The notes below the pieces were generated by a model. The model was not told the DNA's origin, did no database searches, and worked only from the letters and a program-made list of their open reading frames with translations. Below, piece by piece: positions 24,597-36,406 of a stretch of DNA of 64,000 bases; the first letter of the stretch is position 1, and each line of letters begins with the position of its first letter. Location: assembly GCA_949752735.1 (NCBI GenBank), contig OX457039.1, positions 46,520,599 through 46,584,598 on the forward strand, read 5' to 3'. This stretch comes from Lumbricus terrestris (lineage: Eukaryota; Annelida; Clitellata; Crassiclitellata; Lumbricidae). A program made the position numbers and the translations under genes.

Positions 24597-24706
24597 ATTA
24601 TGTGCTATATATATGTATATAATATATATACATATATACATATATACATATATATGTATATATATACACACATAATATATATTGACGTGTGTATATATAT
24701 ATATAT
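24597..24706. repeat. (TATA/CATA)n microsatellite
   Basis: TATATACATATATA-type alternation over about 110 bases. ORFs across it are artefacts. Confidence 0.9.
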
Positions 24707-25844
24707 ACGGGAGACGTTTGCTCGGTTGTCATGAGATGCGTGTGCGTGTGAGACAACGTTAAGTGGCCTCATTTGAGTTGGGAAAAGCGACTTGACTTTT
24801 GACAACGCCCGCACATCAACTGATTGCGTGATGAACTTTCTGTCCGTCACCAACTGCCGTGGCCAGGACAGCAACAACAACGCCCCAGGACGAACGAACG
24901 GACGTCCGTTACTTAAACAGGACTCGTCTGCAGATGAAATATGACAGAACTGCGATGGCAGCCGTGACAGTTGCAAACCGTCCGTTATTAAAATCTGGGA
25001 GAGCTGGAGAGGAGAAGACGACTTCAGAATTAGACAACTCTCCATATCTTCATTATATATACATACACGAAAGATAATTATATATATTATAATATATATA
25101 AGATATATATATAGCAGTCTGCAGCAGCAGCAGACTCAATTGCTTCTTCTTCAGTCTCATGTGTGTGGTTTTTCACATCGTGGCTGAAACAACACGAGTA
25201 GCAGACGTATATAATAATATAATTTCGTCTGAATGTCGCCCATGACAGGTGCATGTGCATGGCTTTGGTGCTTAACAAGGTTCTGCTTACAGCCTCATAT
25301 TTGCGTCGCATTAATGCGCAAAGCAGTCGTATAGCAAAAAGAAAGGCAGCACCAAAGGAACAAGCACGAATGTCTGCTAATGTGATTATGTACTGTATAG
25401 GTCTGTCTAACTGTCATCATGTCTATGTATTGTATCGTCACCTATTGGTATACATTGCATTGTCAACCAAACGCCATAATTGTTCTTCGCGCATTGGAAA
25501 TTTTTTAAAGTTTCCTCAAACTGCACAGGCCTACAGTTCACAGTTTTTCATTCTTTTCATTGATAAGAGATATCATGAAAGCGAAATGTAGGCTCAACTG
25601 TTTCAACAAATAGCATGAATGGGCTAAATGGGATCTAATCATACGATGGTGTAGTGTCCATAAATATTCAATCCACCTATCTAGTTTCTTTTTGAAAGTG
25701 TCGAATCATGTCGCAGATACTGTTTCCTGTGGTAGACGCAGTGGTTCAAGTGACCTTCATTCGCTGCTCTCCACTTAGGACAGCATGATACATAGAAGGA
25801 CATCACACTATAAACTTGAAGCCGACAAAGCAACATCCTCATCC

Positions 25845-26115
25845 TTGTCCCGCCTTTGATGTCACTTCCTCTTCCTCCCCTCTCTCCATCCCTCCAATCT
25901 CCAACCACTCTTCATCTTCCACCTCATCCATCATCTCTTTCCCTCATATCTTTACCATCGTCTTATCCCCCTTCCATGTCTGCATCTCCTCCTTATAACT
26001 TCGCCTTCCATATAATTTCCGCTTCCACTCTGCCATTCATCATTCCTCCTGCTCCCTCCTCCCATTCCCTCCTCCCATTCCCTCCTCCCATTCCCTCCTC
26101 CTGCTCCCTCCTTTC
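25845..26115. repeat. Pyrimidine-rich (TCC)-type tract
   Basis: CT-rich sequence with a short tandem CTCCTCCCATTCC at 26040-26100. No coding evidence. Confidence 0.75.
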
Positions 26116-26423
26116 TTCCGATCCTCATTGTGCCGTCTGATCCTCCAGTTGCCGTCGTTGTCGTCGCTACAATCAGCGTTAGCGTGAATCGTGTACACGT
26201 CGTCGTCGTCGTTGTTCCACTTTCTTCTGCGTCTTTCCTTTCTTGAGTATAATACACTTCACTGATGAAGAAATGCTTTTCCGCTTCTTTGTCGTCTTTA
26301 CTCAGACGTCATTAAAAAGTAATGCCAGTCCACCGCGCTAGCTCTCCATTACTACGATTAAGTGGTAATGCTGTTTTTAAAAACTCCAATATATATATAT
26401 ATAATTATATATATATATATATA

Positions 26424-27606
26424 CAGGGTGCGGCCCAAAAAATTACCCATTACGAAAATCGCGATTTCTCAAAAACCGATGAATATTTTGATATAAAACT
26501 TCGCCAATCTATTTGACACATATCTATCTACAACTTGGCTAAATCTAATGAAATTCGATTCATGAACACCAAAATGGTGCAACCCTGAAGTGAAACTATG
26601 TTATTTTCATTTCAACAGACATTTAGTGACAGCAATAACGGCAATAAGTAACCAAGTAGGCCTAACGACGTAAACAGAAATGTAACAAAGTTCCAGGCTA
26701 CTTTTTGTTATTGACAAGATTAGGCCAAACTGTTGAGTTTTGCACAATGGATGTTCGAGGTGAACACCGTTTGCTTTAACGCAAGCTTGCAGACGTTTTC
26801 GAAAGCCCCGAACAGTCTTCTGAATGGTCTCAATTGACAAAAGTCATTCCAGATGATTTGTGGCGTATTTTTGCAGTTCGGAAATGCTCTTTGGCTTTGT
26901 GGTAAGTTTGTTGTAAGTCTCAAGCATTGCACCCCAGACAGCATATTCGAGTGGGTTCATATCTGGGGAATTTGGCGGTCATGAATCCTTGTCGATGAAG
27001 TCCGGACAGTGACTTGTTAACCAATCTTGGGCCAGCTTGGCGCCGTGAGCGGGCGCTCCATCTTGCTGAAAAGTGAACTGAATTTCCCAAGACAGTCATC
27101 GACAAGCTTAGGCAAAAGATTCTCCACGTAGTACTTAGCATTGACTTTGGCCTTCTCGTCAATGAAATGCAAGCATCCTTTGCCTTCATAGCTGACACCT
27201 GCAGAAACCATGATGTTGGGAGAGAACTTGGCTCTCTCGACCAACAGGCTTGGATGGATATCGGCTTTTTTCTTCTTCGCCCAGACGCGGTTGTTTTGAG
27301 TATTAGTGGGTGGACTGATGTAAAAGATCTTTTCATCGGTTAAAAAAACCTTATTATGGCACACTGCAGGCTACTTTATGTAAAATTATGATTTCCTATT
27401 TCGTGAATGCCGTGTTAAATTGAAAAAATGCAGTTCTTTCTTCTGCCTGGTGTCATGATCACAAATATAAAGATACTGACATAAAATTTTCAACTAATAT
27501 GCAGAAATATGTTACGAATAAAAATGAAAATATTTGTAAGAAAATATTCAGCGGTTTTCGAGAAATCGCAATTTTCGTAATGGGTCATTTTTTGGGCCGC
27601 ACCCTG
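26424..27606 (-). mobile_element. Degraded Tc1/mariner-superfamily transposon
   Basis: The element is bounded by TA dinucleotides and by inverted termini of about 45 bases: CAGGGTGCGGCCCAAAAAAT on the left and its near-complement ending GGCCGCACCCTG on the right. The - strand carries transposase fragments in three frames: VFLTDEKIFYI (first Asp region), a stretch ending in KLVDDC, then QQDGAPAHGAKLAQDW with the second Asp and SPDMNPLEYAVWG with the third acidic residue as Asp. About 32 residues separate the last two Asp as read. Stops and frameshifts interrupt the ORF, so the copy cannot encode transposase. Confidence 0.9.
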
Positions 27607-27678
27607 TATATATATATGCATATGCTACATACACAAATACGTATGAATACATGTAATCTACATATTATGCATTTACCA

Positions 27679-28402
27679 TCTATATTATAATTCCGAAACA
27701 CTTTCCATATGTTTGTTTATTTGTTTGTACGCTTTTGACTCTCCCCTGCAGAATAGGCTCGGAATGAAACAGCGTCGGTTTAAAAAAAAATTGCAATCGA
27801 TTCTTACCCAAATTATAAGGTCAGCGCAACTATTTTCAGGTTTTAATTCAGTTTAAAACAAAAGTTATTAGCATTTTAAGACATATTTCATCAGTAATTA
27901 ATCATGCTAGCGCGTTAGTCAAGAGTCTACACCGCATGACGTCATACCCGCCCAGTAATAATTTCCGTAGCGCCCCGCAGGGGTGGGTCAAGTTTGGCTT
28001 TTGGGGGAAGCGAGGTGGGGTGGAGGGTTGGCGAAAACCCCAAATTTAGCAGTCAACGATTGATACCATAGTGGAGTAGTGTTTAAAACCCTAAATTTTG
28101 CTTTAGAACTCGAGTTATAAGCGTTTTAAGACAGAAGCGTTTTAAGACAGATTTCATCGCTCACGCTTTGGTAAGCAGTATCGAGCTTTAGTAAAGGAGT
28201 CTACAGCCCGAATGACGTCATACAAGCCCAGTAATAATTTCCGTAGCGCCCCGCAGGGGCGGGTTACGTTTGGCTTTTTGAGGAAGTGGGGTGGGGTAGA
28301 GGGTTGGCGAAAACCCTAAATTTAGCGGTCAACGTTGGGTACTACAGTGGAGTAGTGTTTAAAACGCTAAATTTCCCGGGCAACGCCGGGTTACACATCT
28401 AG
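27679..28402 (+). mobile_element. Non-autonomous Helitron/Helentron-like element
   Basis: The 3' end has the Helitron signature: a short GC hairpin (CCCGG-GCAACG-CCGGG, 28376-28390) about 10 bases before CTAG at 28399-28402, followed by T. A candidate 5' end is TC at 27679 preceded by A, giving A|TC...CTAG|T. The body holds two diverged 276-bp direct repeats (CGTAGCGCCCCGCAGGGG at 27966 and 28242). No Rep/helicase is encoded. It abuts the mariner-like element, which ends at 27606. Confidence 0.7.
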
Positions 28403-28849
28403 TTATACATATACATCACCGCATATAATATTCTTACACACATATTATACATTTGTATGAGCAATTGAGCATGTGCCTATAGTTCTAAACCTAAGCCTAA
28501 CATACACAATTTGTCAATTACACATGTAAGCATTAACATAAATTATACACTTCACTCACATGTTCATGCTCGCTTATATGCCATATGTATTTTGCAGTCT
28601 GACATGTGTGTGTGTCCTTCCACTGTGTTGTCTATAGGTTTTCATTTCTCGTCATTTACAACGAAAAGTTCAGTAGAAATCTCTACAGCTTGAGCTCACA
28701 TTATAATTAGATCTATAGTAAACAGTCCAGAACGCTCTCTGCCGCACAGTATAACCAAAAAAATTCCAAGCACTACAATAAGCTCTCAAATAACTTCATT
28801 GACTAAAAGCCTAAAAGTAACTTATCGCATATAGATTCAAATTGTGTAT

Positions 28850-29410
28850 CTCTTATACTTACAATTCTTTTCAAGCCTCTCAACCCTCTTACACTCGTCA
28901 ACTACATATAGGCTATTCACCATTCAACTCCTATAGAGTCTGCTCGATCATCTTCATTATGTCTTTCTTTATCTTGACTTCCAGTCTCATCCTTTCTGGA
29001 AATTCTCATTCGCTTCTTTACCCATGCTACACCAGCTCTTTGGGAGGGGCTCCCAAGGACCTCCGCCAGTTTGCTCATCCTCCCATTTCGCCTCTTATTC
29101 TAACTTCTCTCATAATTCGCTTGTATTGTATGCGCTTCACACACGACCGACAACTGAAACTCATCTAGTAATCCTAAAACTCAAACTCATCTAGTAATCC
29201 TATCCTTATTCTACTCCTACACCACAGTACGACCAACATTATCATCGATTATACCACCGGAGCACCATACTGTCTCCTCGCCTTGACCTCCCCGGACTTC
29301 GACCTGGCACCTGAACGAATATGGCAGTTTGGTTAGGGCAGACTTGATTAAGTATAGGACTAATTCACTGGCGGTATGCCAGTGAATAAGCTTGTCTCAG
29401 TGACGTGAGA
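28850..29410 (+). repeat. Interspersed repeat, copy A
   Basis: The 3' part (29279-29345) with CCTTGACCTCCCCGGACTTC and CCTGGCACCTGAACG matches copies at 33558-33640 (+) and 40690-40770 (-). It also shares upstream text such as TTCTACTCCTACACCAC with the copy at 40.8 kb. The family is unnamed and probably retrotransposon-derived. Confidence 0.55.
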
Positions 29411-30254
29411 AAGACGCTAAGAAATTTTTGAACATTTTTACCAACATTAGCCTACATTCCATTATTACATTACATTACACAGCGTAACACATTTAATCCA
29501 TTTAAGGATGAAATAATAAAGCGCCTCTATCGAGGAGAAATACTAAAGGTACCGTAGGGGCTTCTAAAACGAGCTTGATATTAATGGTCTTTAAATATCC
29601 GATTAGCTTGTATTGATTTTTTTGCATATTTCTGCATAATTAATTGCGCACGACTACATTGGGAAAGCAAACGCTAACACTAATGCTCAGGCAAGTCTTT
29701 TCATAATGCTTCTGATAGCAATTTATAATCAATTTATTTTCCCGGACATATAGCAGCCCCCTCTCTCATTTTCTCATTGTTTTGATGTATTCTTCATAAG
29801 CGCCTTGCATATGCGCTCCTTAATGGGTATGCGCTGGTTATTCCCGTCAAATGCAAACAACACCGACACGTATTGTATATACATCGTCCACAAATATACA
29901 CAGACCGTATACACTATACAAATATATCCACAGAATATTGTATTGACTTGATCCGGCGCCTTGATACACGGTTCACGATCCTCTGCTTATTTGTCACGTG
30001 GTAATTGCAATTATGGTTGCGACTATTATCTCTCTGCGTTTAAATGATCGTCGCTCGTGGCGGACGACATCGTGAATGTCATTGTTGGAGTGTTTACACA
30101 CAGCAGGAAATCGAGATATTTTGTCAAAGCAAGGTCCATACTAGAAATCGATTATTAGATCAATCGATGACCTCATCCAAAAGTAGATCGATTAGCAACT
30201 GAGATTAGCATGTGAGAGTTGCACAAATGTGTAAAACGAAGCAGATGGAAAGGA

Positions 30255-30342
30255 AGTGGAGGTGGAGGACGCGGAAGTGGTGGAAGTGGGTGGAAGTGGT
30301 GTAAGTGGTGGAAGTGGTAGAAGTGGTGGAAGTGGTAGAAGA
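30255..30342. repeat. (GGAAGTGGT)n minisatellite
   Basis: A 9-base unit with variants. The + strand reads Ser-Gly-Gly/Arg repeats only because of the array. Confidence 0.85.
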
Positions 30343-30559
30343 GAACGAGATGTTTCGACGAATTCCAAACGAAATTCTTGCAGACCAACGCTTAATGCGC
30401 ACAAAAGAGCAGCACATCTGATTCGATGTCGGCAACTTTGGATATAGCCTACTGTTCTTAGCGGAATTCTTTTGAATGTAAATAAGATTCATCATAACAA
30501 AAGTCACTGATATCGCAGACACCTTACTGTAGATGATCGATAATCTTCCTCTGGTTTAT

Positions 30560-30690
30560 TCACTCACTCATTCATCCATCCATTCATTCATTCATTCACT
30601 CATTCATTCATTCATTTATTCATTCATTCATTCAATCATTGACTCATTCATTCATTCATTCATTCAATCATTGACTCATTCATTTGTGGA
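30560..30690. repeat. (TTCA)n microsatellite
   Basis: TTCATTCA tetranucleotide array with a duplicated interruption (AATCATTGACTCATTC). Confidence 0.9.
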
Positions 30691-31473
30691 TTAAACTATT
30701 CTAGGCACCATTCTAGCAGGACTTCCGAAGTGCAGAATACGACAGCTCCAAGCGCTCATGAAATGTACAGCCAGAATAACTTACGTCTGCCAGTCATCCA
30801 AAAAGCTCTCATGCGAGGAACGCTGCACTGACTTCCTATATGGGCGATATTATATCCCAGCCGTGTAAACAAGGAAGTGTCTGTTTCACCGGTAGTCCCT
30901 GTTTTTATGTGCTAATCACAACGAGACAAATACCATTATTATTTTTTAGACATTAGTGCTCGAGTTCGATCCGGTACATATTAATCGGTGGTGAGTCACC
31001 GGCTAAAGTAAGTATAGGCCTAAGAAAGACAAAAATCAGACGGAGTTCTTAGTGGAGGTTGAAAGTTAGGGCCTATCACTGATCAGGTATACATGTACGT
31101 AGCCTATAGGCCCTACTTCCACTACACCACTCATATAGATAGCTTACAGATACGTATTTTTCCACAAATAGCCGCGCGTAAAATGTTTGATCTGCATGCA
31201 CATTGTCTATTGTATAGAAGAACACTATAGTCTGAACCCCCTGTTATTTTCTTTACCATTCGGAACCATTCCCATGCTGGAATAGGTCAGATGCTGCATC
31301 TAATTAAAATCAGCTTCGCTAAGTCTATATACTGCAAAGTCTGCGATCGTCAATGGCTTGTTCGCTCGTACGCATCTGAATGGTTCAATTACAAAAAGGC
31401 GCTACATAAATTTATGAATAAAACAATGACATGAAGAGTTTTTTTTAAATTGAAGAATGATGTTAGAACTCAC

Positions 31474-31899
31474 GGAGTCTTTTCCGTTTATGTCGCATCT
31501 GTGCGAAGCCAACATCGTCTGAATTCCAACCAGATTTCCGGTCTTTACAAATCCAAAAAACTTCTCCATTTCGACGCTTTTCGCCTTTTCCGGTGAGAAT
31601 TCAGGATGGTTGCATGCCGTTCCCCTACCTTTTTCCACGGTTCCGCTTTTGGCGACCTTTCCAGGTGGTGGTGGTGGTGGTAGGGGTTGGTTGGCGGCGC
31701 TGGTTGAGATGGGTTGGGGTGGTGGTGGCAGAGGAGATTTCTTCTGTAGACGTAGTCTTCCGATTGTGCTCGTTATCAGCGGTTTACCGCCGGATGTCGC
31801 TCCTGGAACGTCTGAGTAACCGGAGTCTGAACTGGGACTGCGCAATACTGCTTCCGGTTTGCTTTCTCTTTTCCAGATCTTCAGCTGTCGAAGGTCCAT
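31474..31899 (-). CDS. Ankyrin-repeat protein, first coding exon
   Basis: The exon starts at ATG 31897-31899 (context TCTAAGATGG, a good Kozak). The frame upstream has no other ATG before a stop. It ends at donor GTGAGTTC with phase 0, 142 codons. The N-terminus is basic (MDLRQLKIWKRESKPE). A Ser-rich DSGYSDVPG segment follows, then two proline runs (LPPPPQP and LPPPPPPG), and the start of the first ankyrin repeat (FFGFVKTGNLVGIQTMLA ... DINGKDS). The DSGYS motif resembles beta-TrCP-type phosphodegrons (DSGxxS), which would be notable given that IkappaB proteins combine one with ankyrin repeats, but the match is only partial. The gene family is not identified. Confidence 0.82.
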
Positions 31900-31904
31900 C
31901 TTAG

Positions 31905-32660
31905 ACTTCTTCCATGTCCTGGCTTCGCCTGGAAATGGAACGCCTGCGATTGCACCGTCCAATCAAACGAACACGTGACTATAGTGGAGTCGGGCGCAGA
32001 CTGTTGCCATGGTAACCGCTGCTGCGACTAACACACGCACGCGCAGACAGACGCACTCTTCCACCCACCCACCCTCACGCGCAGACACGCACACTGCGCA
32101 CTCCAAACACAGAGTCGATACCTACAATGCAACAACAGACCAACACTAAATCATTGTAATTATTACTAATAAATTATTGCTAATAATACAAGTGCATTAA
32201 GCGTCGCCCGGTGTTTTACGACCCTTCTAACTTTGACCATTTCTAAAGCTGCTGCTGTTTCGGAGCATTTGGACGACGAGATTTGGTTCAGGGAATCTCG
32301 ACTTCTTGCTGACTTGACTGGTCCCCGTGGACGAAGCCAATGCGTCGCACAAGGGCCAATACATTGACGTCAAGCTCGCTGCAGATAAGCTTCATGACAC
32401 AGTCGCTTTAGCTCGAGACAGGAATTATTGTAGCTGTGTTTATTCGTGAACTGCTCTTTGTATGTCTCTGTGCATTCATCACTTTGTCCGGTTGTCTCTC
32501 TGTCTGTCTCTCTCTGTCTATCTGTCTTTCTCCGTCTCTCTTGCTCTCTGCTAATCGACCTTGGATGTTGGCGCCTGTGAAAACCGTTGCTACGTCTACT
32601 CAATGCCACGAAATATTCTACTTTCCATATAGTTCAGCGCTATTATCCATGGAATGCATC
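31905..32660. other. Upstream region of the ankyrin-repeat gene
   Basis: Probable promoter and 5'UTR side of the - strand gene, with CA/CG-rich sequence (ACACACGCACGCGCAG) at 32030-32100. No TATA box or other clear element was assigned. Confidence 0.35.
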
Positions 32661-32664
32661 ATGT

Positions 32665-32880
32665 GGGTGTATGTATGTATGTATGTATGTATGTATGTAT
32701 GTATGTATGTATGTATGTATGTATGTATGTATGTATGCATGTATGTATGTGTGTATGTATGTATGTATGTATGTATGTATGTATGTATGTATGTATGTAT
32801 GTATGTATGTATGTATGTATGTATGTATGTATGTATGTATGTATGTATGTATGTATGTATGTATGTATGTATGTATGTTT
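32665..32880. repeat. (GTAT)n microsatellite, about 215 bp
   Basis: Nearly pure GTAT units with three interruptions. Six overlapping ORFs reading Tyr-Val-Cys-Met or Thr-Tyr-Ile-His repeats are artefacts. Confidence 0.97.
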
Positions 32881-33239
32881 GCATGCATATATTTATGCAT
32901 GCAATCTTGTATGCATGCATAATGTAGATCTATATGCTTGTGAGCATTTATATATGCATGCAAGTTTATTATTTTATGCGTATCTTGTGAACATGCTTGT
33001 ATGTACTCCTGTATACCAGAATGTCTGCCTATACGTGTGCACTATGGGGAAATAATTTGTGTAGTTGCGTGCATAAGCGCATAATTATATACGTAAGTGG
33101 ACAGTGATAGGTCTAGGAAACAGAACCAGTATACGTTCGAAAACAGCAAGGAATAACTACGTGCATGCGTGTGTTCGTTCAATAAGCCACCTTCGGATGC
33201 CGCCGTCTTTCGGTATAAAAAGCGAAGGGATGGAGTTAG

Positions 33240-33640
33240 AGAACAGGAAATAAATTTCTTTGTCGGATGCCGTTAGACCTTAATTCGCTGGTTCCAGGAC
33301 AATTCGGAGCCGGAAAATTCGAAGCGGACATTTCGGAGTCTTTCTGCAGCACCAGTTCTGTGGAATGACCTCTCAAAACATCTCTACGCCATTTTGTTCA
33401 TCATCCAATCTCGTCTTTCAAAATATTATTGTGTTATCATTATGCTTGTATATACTCTCCTCAACTGCTTTCCACTTCACGAATTCTCCGAGCTACCCTA
33501 TTCTGATTCCATTCCACTGTCATCAAAGATTTCTGCCATGTTTATGTAGAACTCTCATCGACTTGACCTCCCCGAATTCTGGACTGGCACCGGAATGGAA
33601 CAAAACGACTTAGCTATTAGCTATGTGGACTCCAATGTAT
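33240..33640 (+). repeat. Interspersed repeat, copy B
   Basis: Contains ACTTGACCTCCCCGAATTCT and GGACTGGCACCGGAATGGAA, shared with copies A and C. The upstream text reads like the end of a LINE ORF (a short APVLWNDLS-like motif), so the family may be a LINE 3' fragment. Confidence 0.5.
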
Positions 33641-33644
33641 TTGT

Positions 33645-34865
33645 ACGTTTGACCAGAGGTTCTGTCTTGGGTCCCCTTTTTGTACTTAATAACACTGCAG
33701 ACCTTGGCCCACTCTTGTTGTCTAGCACAATCCTGAGTAAAGCCTACGCTAATTACCTCCAGGCGTAGGCCTATACGTTCACTGCCTAGCATCTGTAGCT
33801 GCTGTTGCGGTTCGATGATTTGTTTGGGCCATGCATGGAAACCTTGGAAGCCTGGATGTCCTCTAACCGTTTGCGGCTAAACCCTACTTAGACGCAACAT
33901 AGCTGGTTTGGAACGCGCCAACAGCTAGAAAAATGGACGTGAAATCTTTAGTATTAAAGTCTCCTTTGATCACTTTCTCACATTTTGTGCGGGATTCTAC
34001 TCCATCGGTATTATTATTATATTATATTAGTCTTATATATTATTATTCTGGACCAAGAATTAACTTTTACTCGGTTTATAGGCTAAGCATGCTATAAGCC
34101 CTGCCTGTTATCACCAGTTGAGTCAGTTCAAGGTGGTATCCCGCTGTCTGACTTTTTGTGCTGCCTGCATTCACTTACCCGCTCTTTTGTAGTTTCCCGC
34201 CTTGACTACTGTAGTGCCATCTATGATGGACCGGATTGGCTGAATGGAACAGAACCCATGCGACTTTATTGGCCATATCAGAAAATTTGGTCATGTCTCA
34301 TGTTGTATGCGGGATGTCTTGCATAGGTTCTCTTTTCCGTAGCGGATTACGGAAAAGGGAACCTATGCAAGACATCCCACATACAACATGACCTACATAC
34401 CTACAGGGTATACGTGCGTTGGTTAGACGGTACATTAAGAGACTGGCTCCACTGTGTCTGCGAAAACTTTGCTGTTCCACCTTGGGTGTTCAGCGTTGAC
34501 CCACTCTTATCGGCGAACCAAGCTGAGCGTCTGGTTTCGTCGCTCGCGGACTGCTATCCGAAAGCGACGTGCCACCGTTCAATCTCGGTTTCTGGTCCTA
34601 CAGCCTGGAATGGCCTCCCTGTTACACGCGCTTAGTGACAAGGAGGCACCCCACTCTGGTCCTTAACAATCTCAAAACTTTCCTATTTTAACCGTGGTTA
34701 ATTGGAGGAAGCGCTTCTGAGTAGTCTACCTTGAAGAGGCGCAATGCAACATTCCCGAAATAACAATAACAATAAATTATATTTTATGTAGCGCCGATAA
34801 ATAGGCTGGTCTTCATGACGCGGTTTTTGTGAGGCGCTGAGAAATTTTGGATGTTCACATTACAT
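33645..34865 (+). mobile_element. Degraded CR1/L2-type LINE reverse transcriptase, 5'-truncated
   Basis: In-frame islands follow the normal order of an RT C-terminal half: RGSVLGPLF (33657-), a diverged active-site region (ANYLQ in place of YADDLQ-like), EAWMSSNRLRLNP (33847-), WFGTRQQLEKW (33908-), VVSRLDYCSAIYDG (34190-) and ISVSGPTAWNGLPVTRA (34583-). Several stops break it. The end carries an AATAACAATAACAATAA tail region and a GTAGCGCCGATAAATA motif, then (ACATT)n. The copy is inactive. It contains the foldback at 34299-34390. Confidence 0.8.
34299..34390. repeat. Near-perfect 43-bp inverted repeat with 6-base loop
   Basis: Arms 34299-34341 and 34348-34390 are reverse complements except at two positions (one C/A mismatch, one that would be a G-U wobble in RNA); the loop is GCGGAT. 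It lies inside the LINE copy, where only the right arm fits the expected RT reading. The left arm is therefore probably a local inverted duplication. Confidence 0.92.
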
Positions 34866-34869
34866 TACA

Positions 34870-36365
34870 TTACATTACATTGCATTACATTGCACGAGAC
34901 TTTGGTTTGGTGTAGGCCTATCCTGCATTCACTGCTAATGTTTTTTTTTTATCTTTAGCGATTTCGTCTAACGAATAGCCGAAGAAGAACTTAATAAATA
35001 GACAGATAGCAATCGGACGATATATCCAAAAAGCATATAACGAGCTTTTATCTACGTGTATAGGCTTTGCACTTAGGCCAAACAACATTCCGATAAATCT
35101 CTAAAGATGTGAAGAATATGCCCTAGGTTGTTTGTCGAATGCAAGCGGGTTTGTCTTAGGCTATGCAAATTAAATAAGCTTACCATTTACTTACATTTAC
35201 ATTTACTTACCCATTTACTTACAGTCATCATTCTCACGTGAATAATGAATACATTAATGACTTCAAGTTTGACTCTTGTTGGTGCTAGGTCTACACGCAA
35301 AGCGAGACCAAATCGACGCAAGGTTTGGCTTCACTAAAATGTTTCCTAACCCAAGGTCACAGGACGATGAAGAGTGGCACTGAACAGAAAATTGCAATGA
35401 TGCTACCAATAATTATCGCAGAAGAATTTGACTGGCCTCATTTTTAATGTGCCATGTGACATTCGACTAATTATGACTATGTAGGCTAGATGTAGAATGC
35501 ATATTTAAACCTATTACAGAGAATCGAACCAATAAATTATGATTGACTACATCAAAGTTGATTATTTTTTGACCAGAATGGTTCACGGACCCGTAGATGG
35601 AGACCACTGAAAAGCCAACTTTAATACTTTATATAGGCTATGTCAGCAGAACGGATTAAGGTGAAAATCCTAATTTAATTATCCTGACGAAATTAGAAAA
35701 GATGATCAATCCAACGATAAAGATTGCAAGATTATTCCTAACTGCGGGAGGCCAATATCGTGCGTTCTATTGCCACACTCGATGAAATTCAGCAACGGGG
35801 GATTATTTGAAGCGTCATAGCGTGACTAATTTGCACCAAATAATTCAGTGGCAGAAAATGTGAAGAAAATAAGTAATAATCATAAAATTTCTTTCTTTAG
35901 TATTAACGCAAAAGAGTAAAATATGGCAGATTGTTATAGGCTACACGTATCAAGTTCTATTCCTTGTCCCTGCTATAATTGGGCCTACTGGATTGTGGAC
36001 ACCCGTTCACAGCACATGCACAAACGATGAATTTATTTAGGTTGAGTTGAGACAGTTATATATGCAATCTCCACTTCAATTGATTCTTTTCGCTTCCACA
36101 CGACTTGGTTATATAAAGACGAAAGAAAGGTCTTGAAGCATACCTGCAAAGAAGAAGAAGAAGATGCAATTCTTTTATGTGCAGTTCAGATGCTGAACGA
36201 TCAGTACGGATCAGCTGAGATCAACGTTCTCTCCTCATCAAGATGCTTTGTTTCTTCCTCAGCAGCCGGTGGAATGATGCTGATGACACTAGCAACAGAC
36301 GAGAGAGATGCTGGTGCTGCTGAAGTCATCATCCATCGACTGCAGCGGACCGAGCATTGCATGAC
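34870..36365. other. Spacer without recognisable gene
   Basis: (ACATT)n near 34860-34890 and short direct repeats of TTTACTTAC at 35184-35220. No ORF with domain features. Confidence 0.45.
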
Positions 36366-36372
36366 GACCGTG

Positions 36373-36406
<34 letters not shown>

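Larger units (their letters stand above)
21350..31470. other. Intron of the ankyrin-repeat gene, about 10 kb, filled with transposons
   Basis: Apart from the elements listed separately (LINE tail 21.5 kb, SINE 23.3 kb, TA arrays 24.6 kb, pyrimidine tract 25.9 kb, mariner 26.4 kb, Helitron 27.7 kb, interspersed repeat 29 kb, simple repeats 30.3-30.7 kb) no exon was recognised. An ORF at 21977-22294 on the - strand has less biased composition but no recognisable domain. Confidence 0.5.

Noticed and set aside
32436..33055. Six overlapping ORFs around 32.4-33.1 kb
   Set aside because: Created by the (GTAT)n array on both strands.
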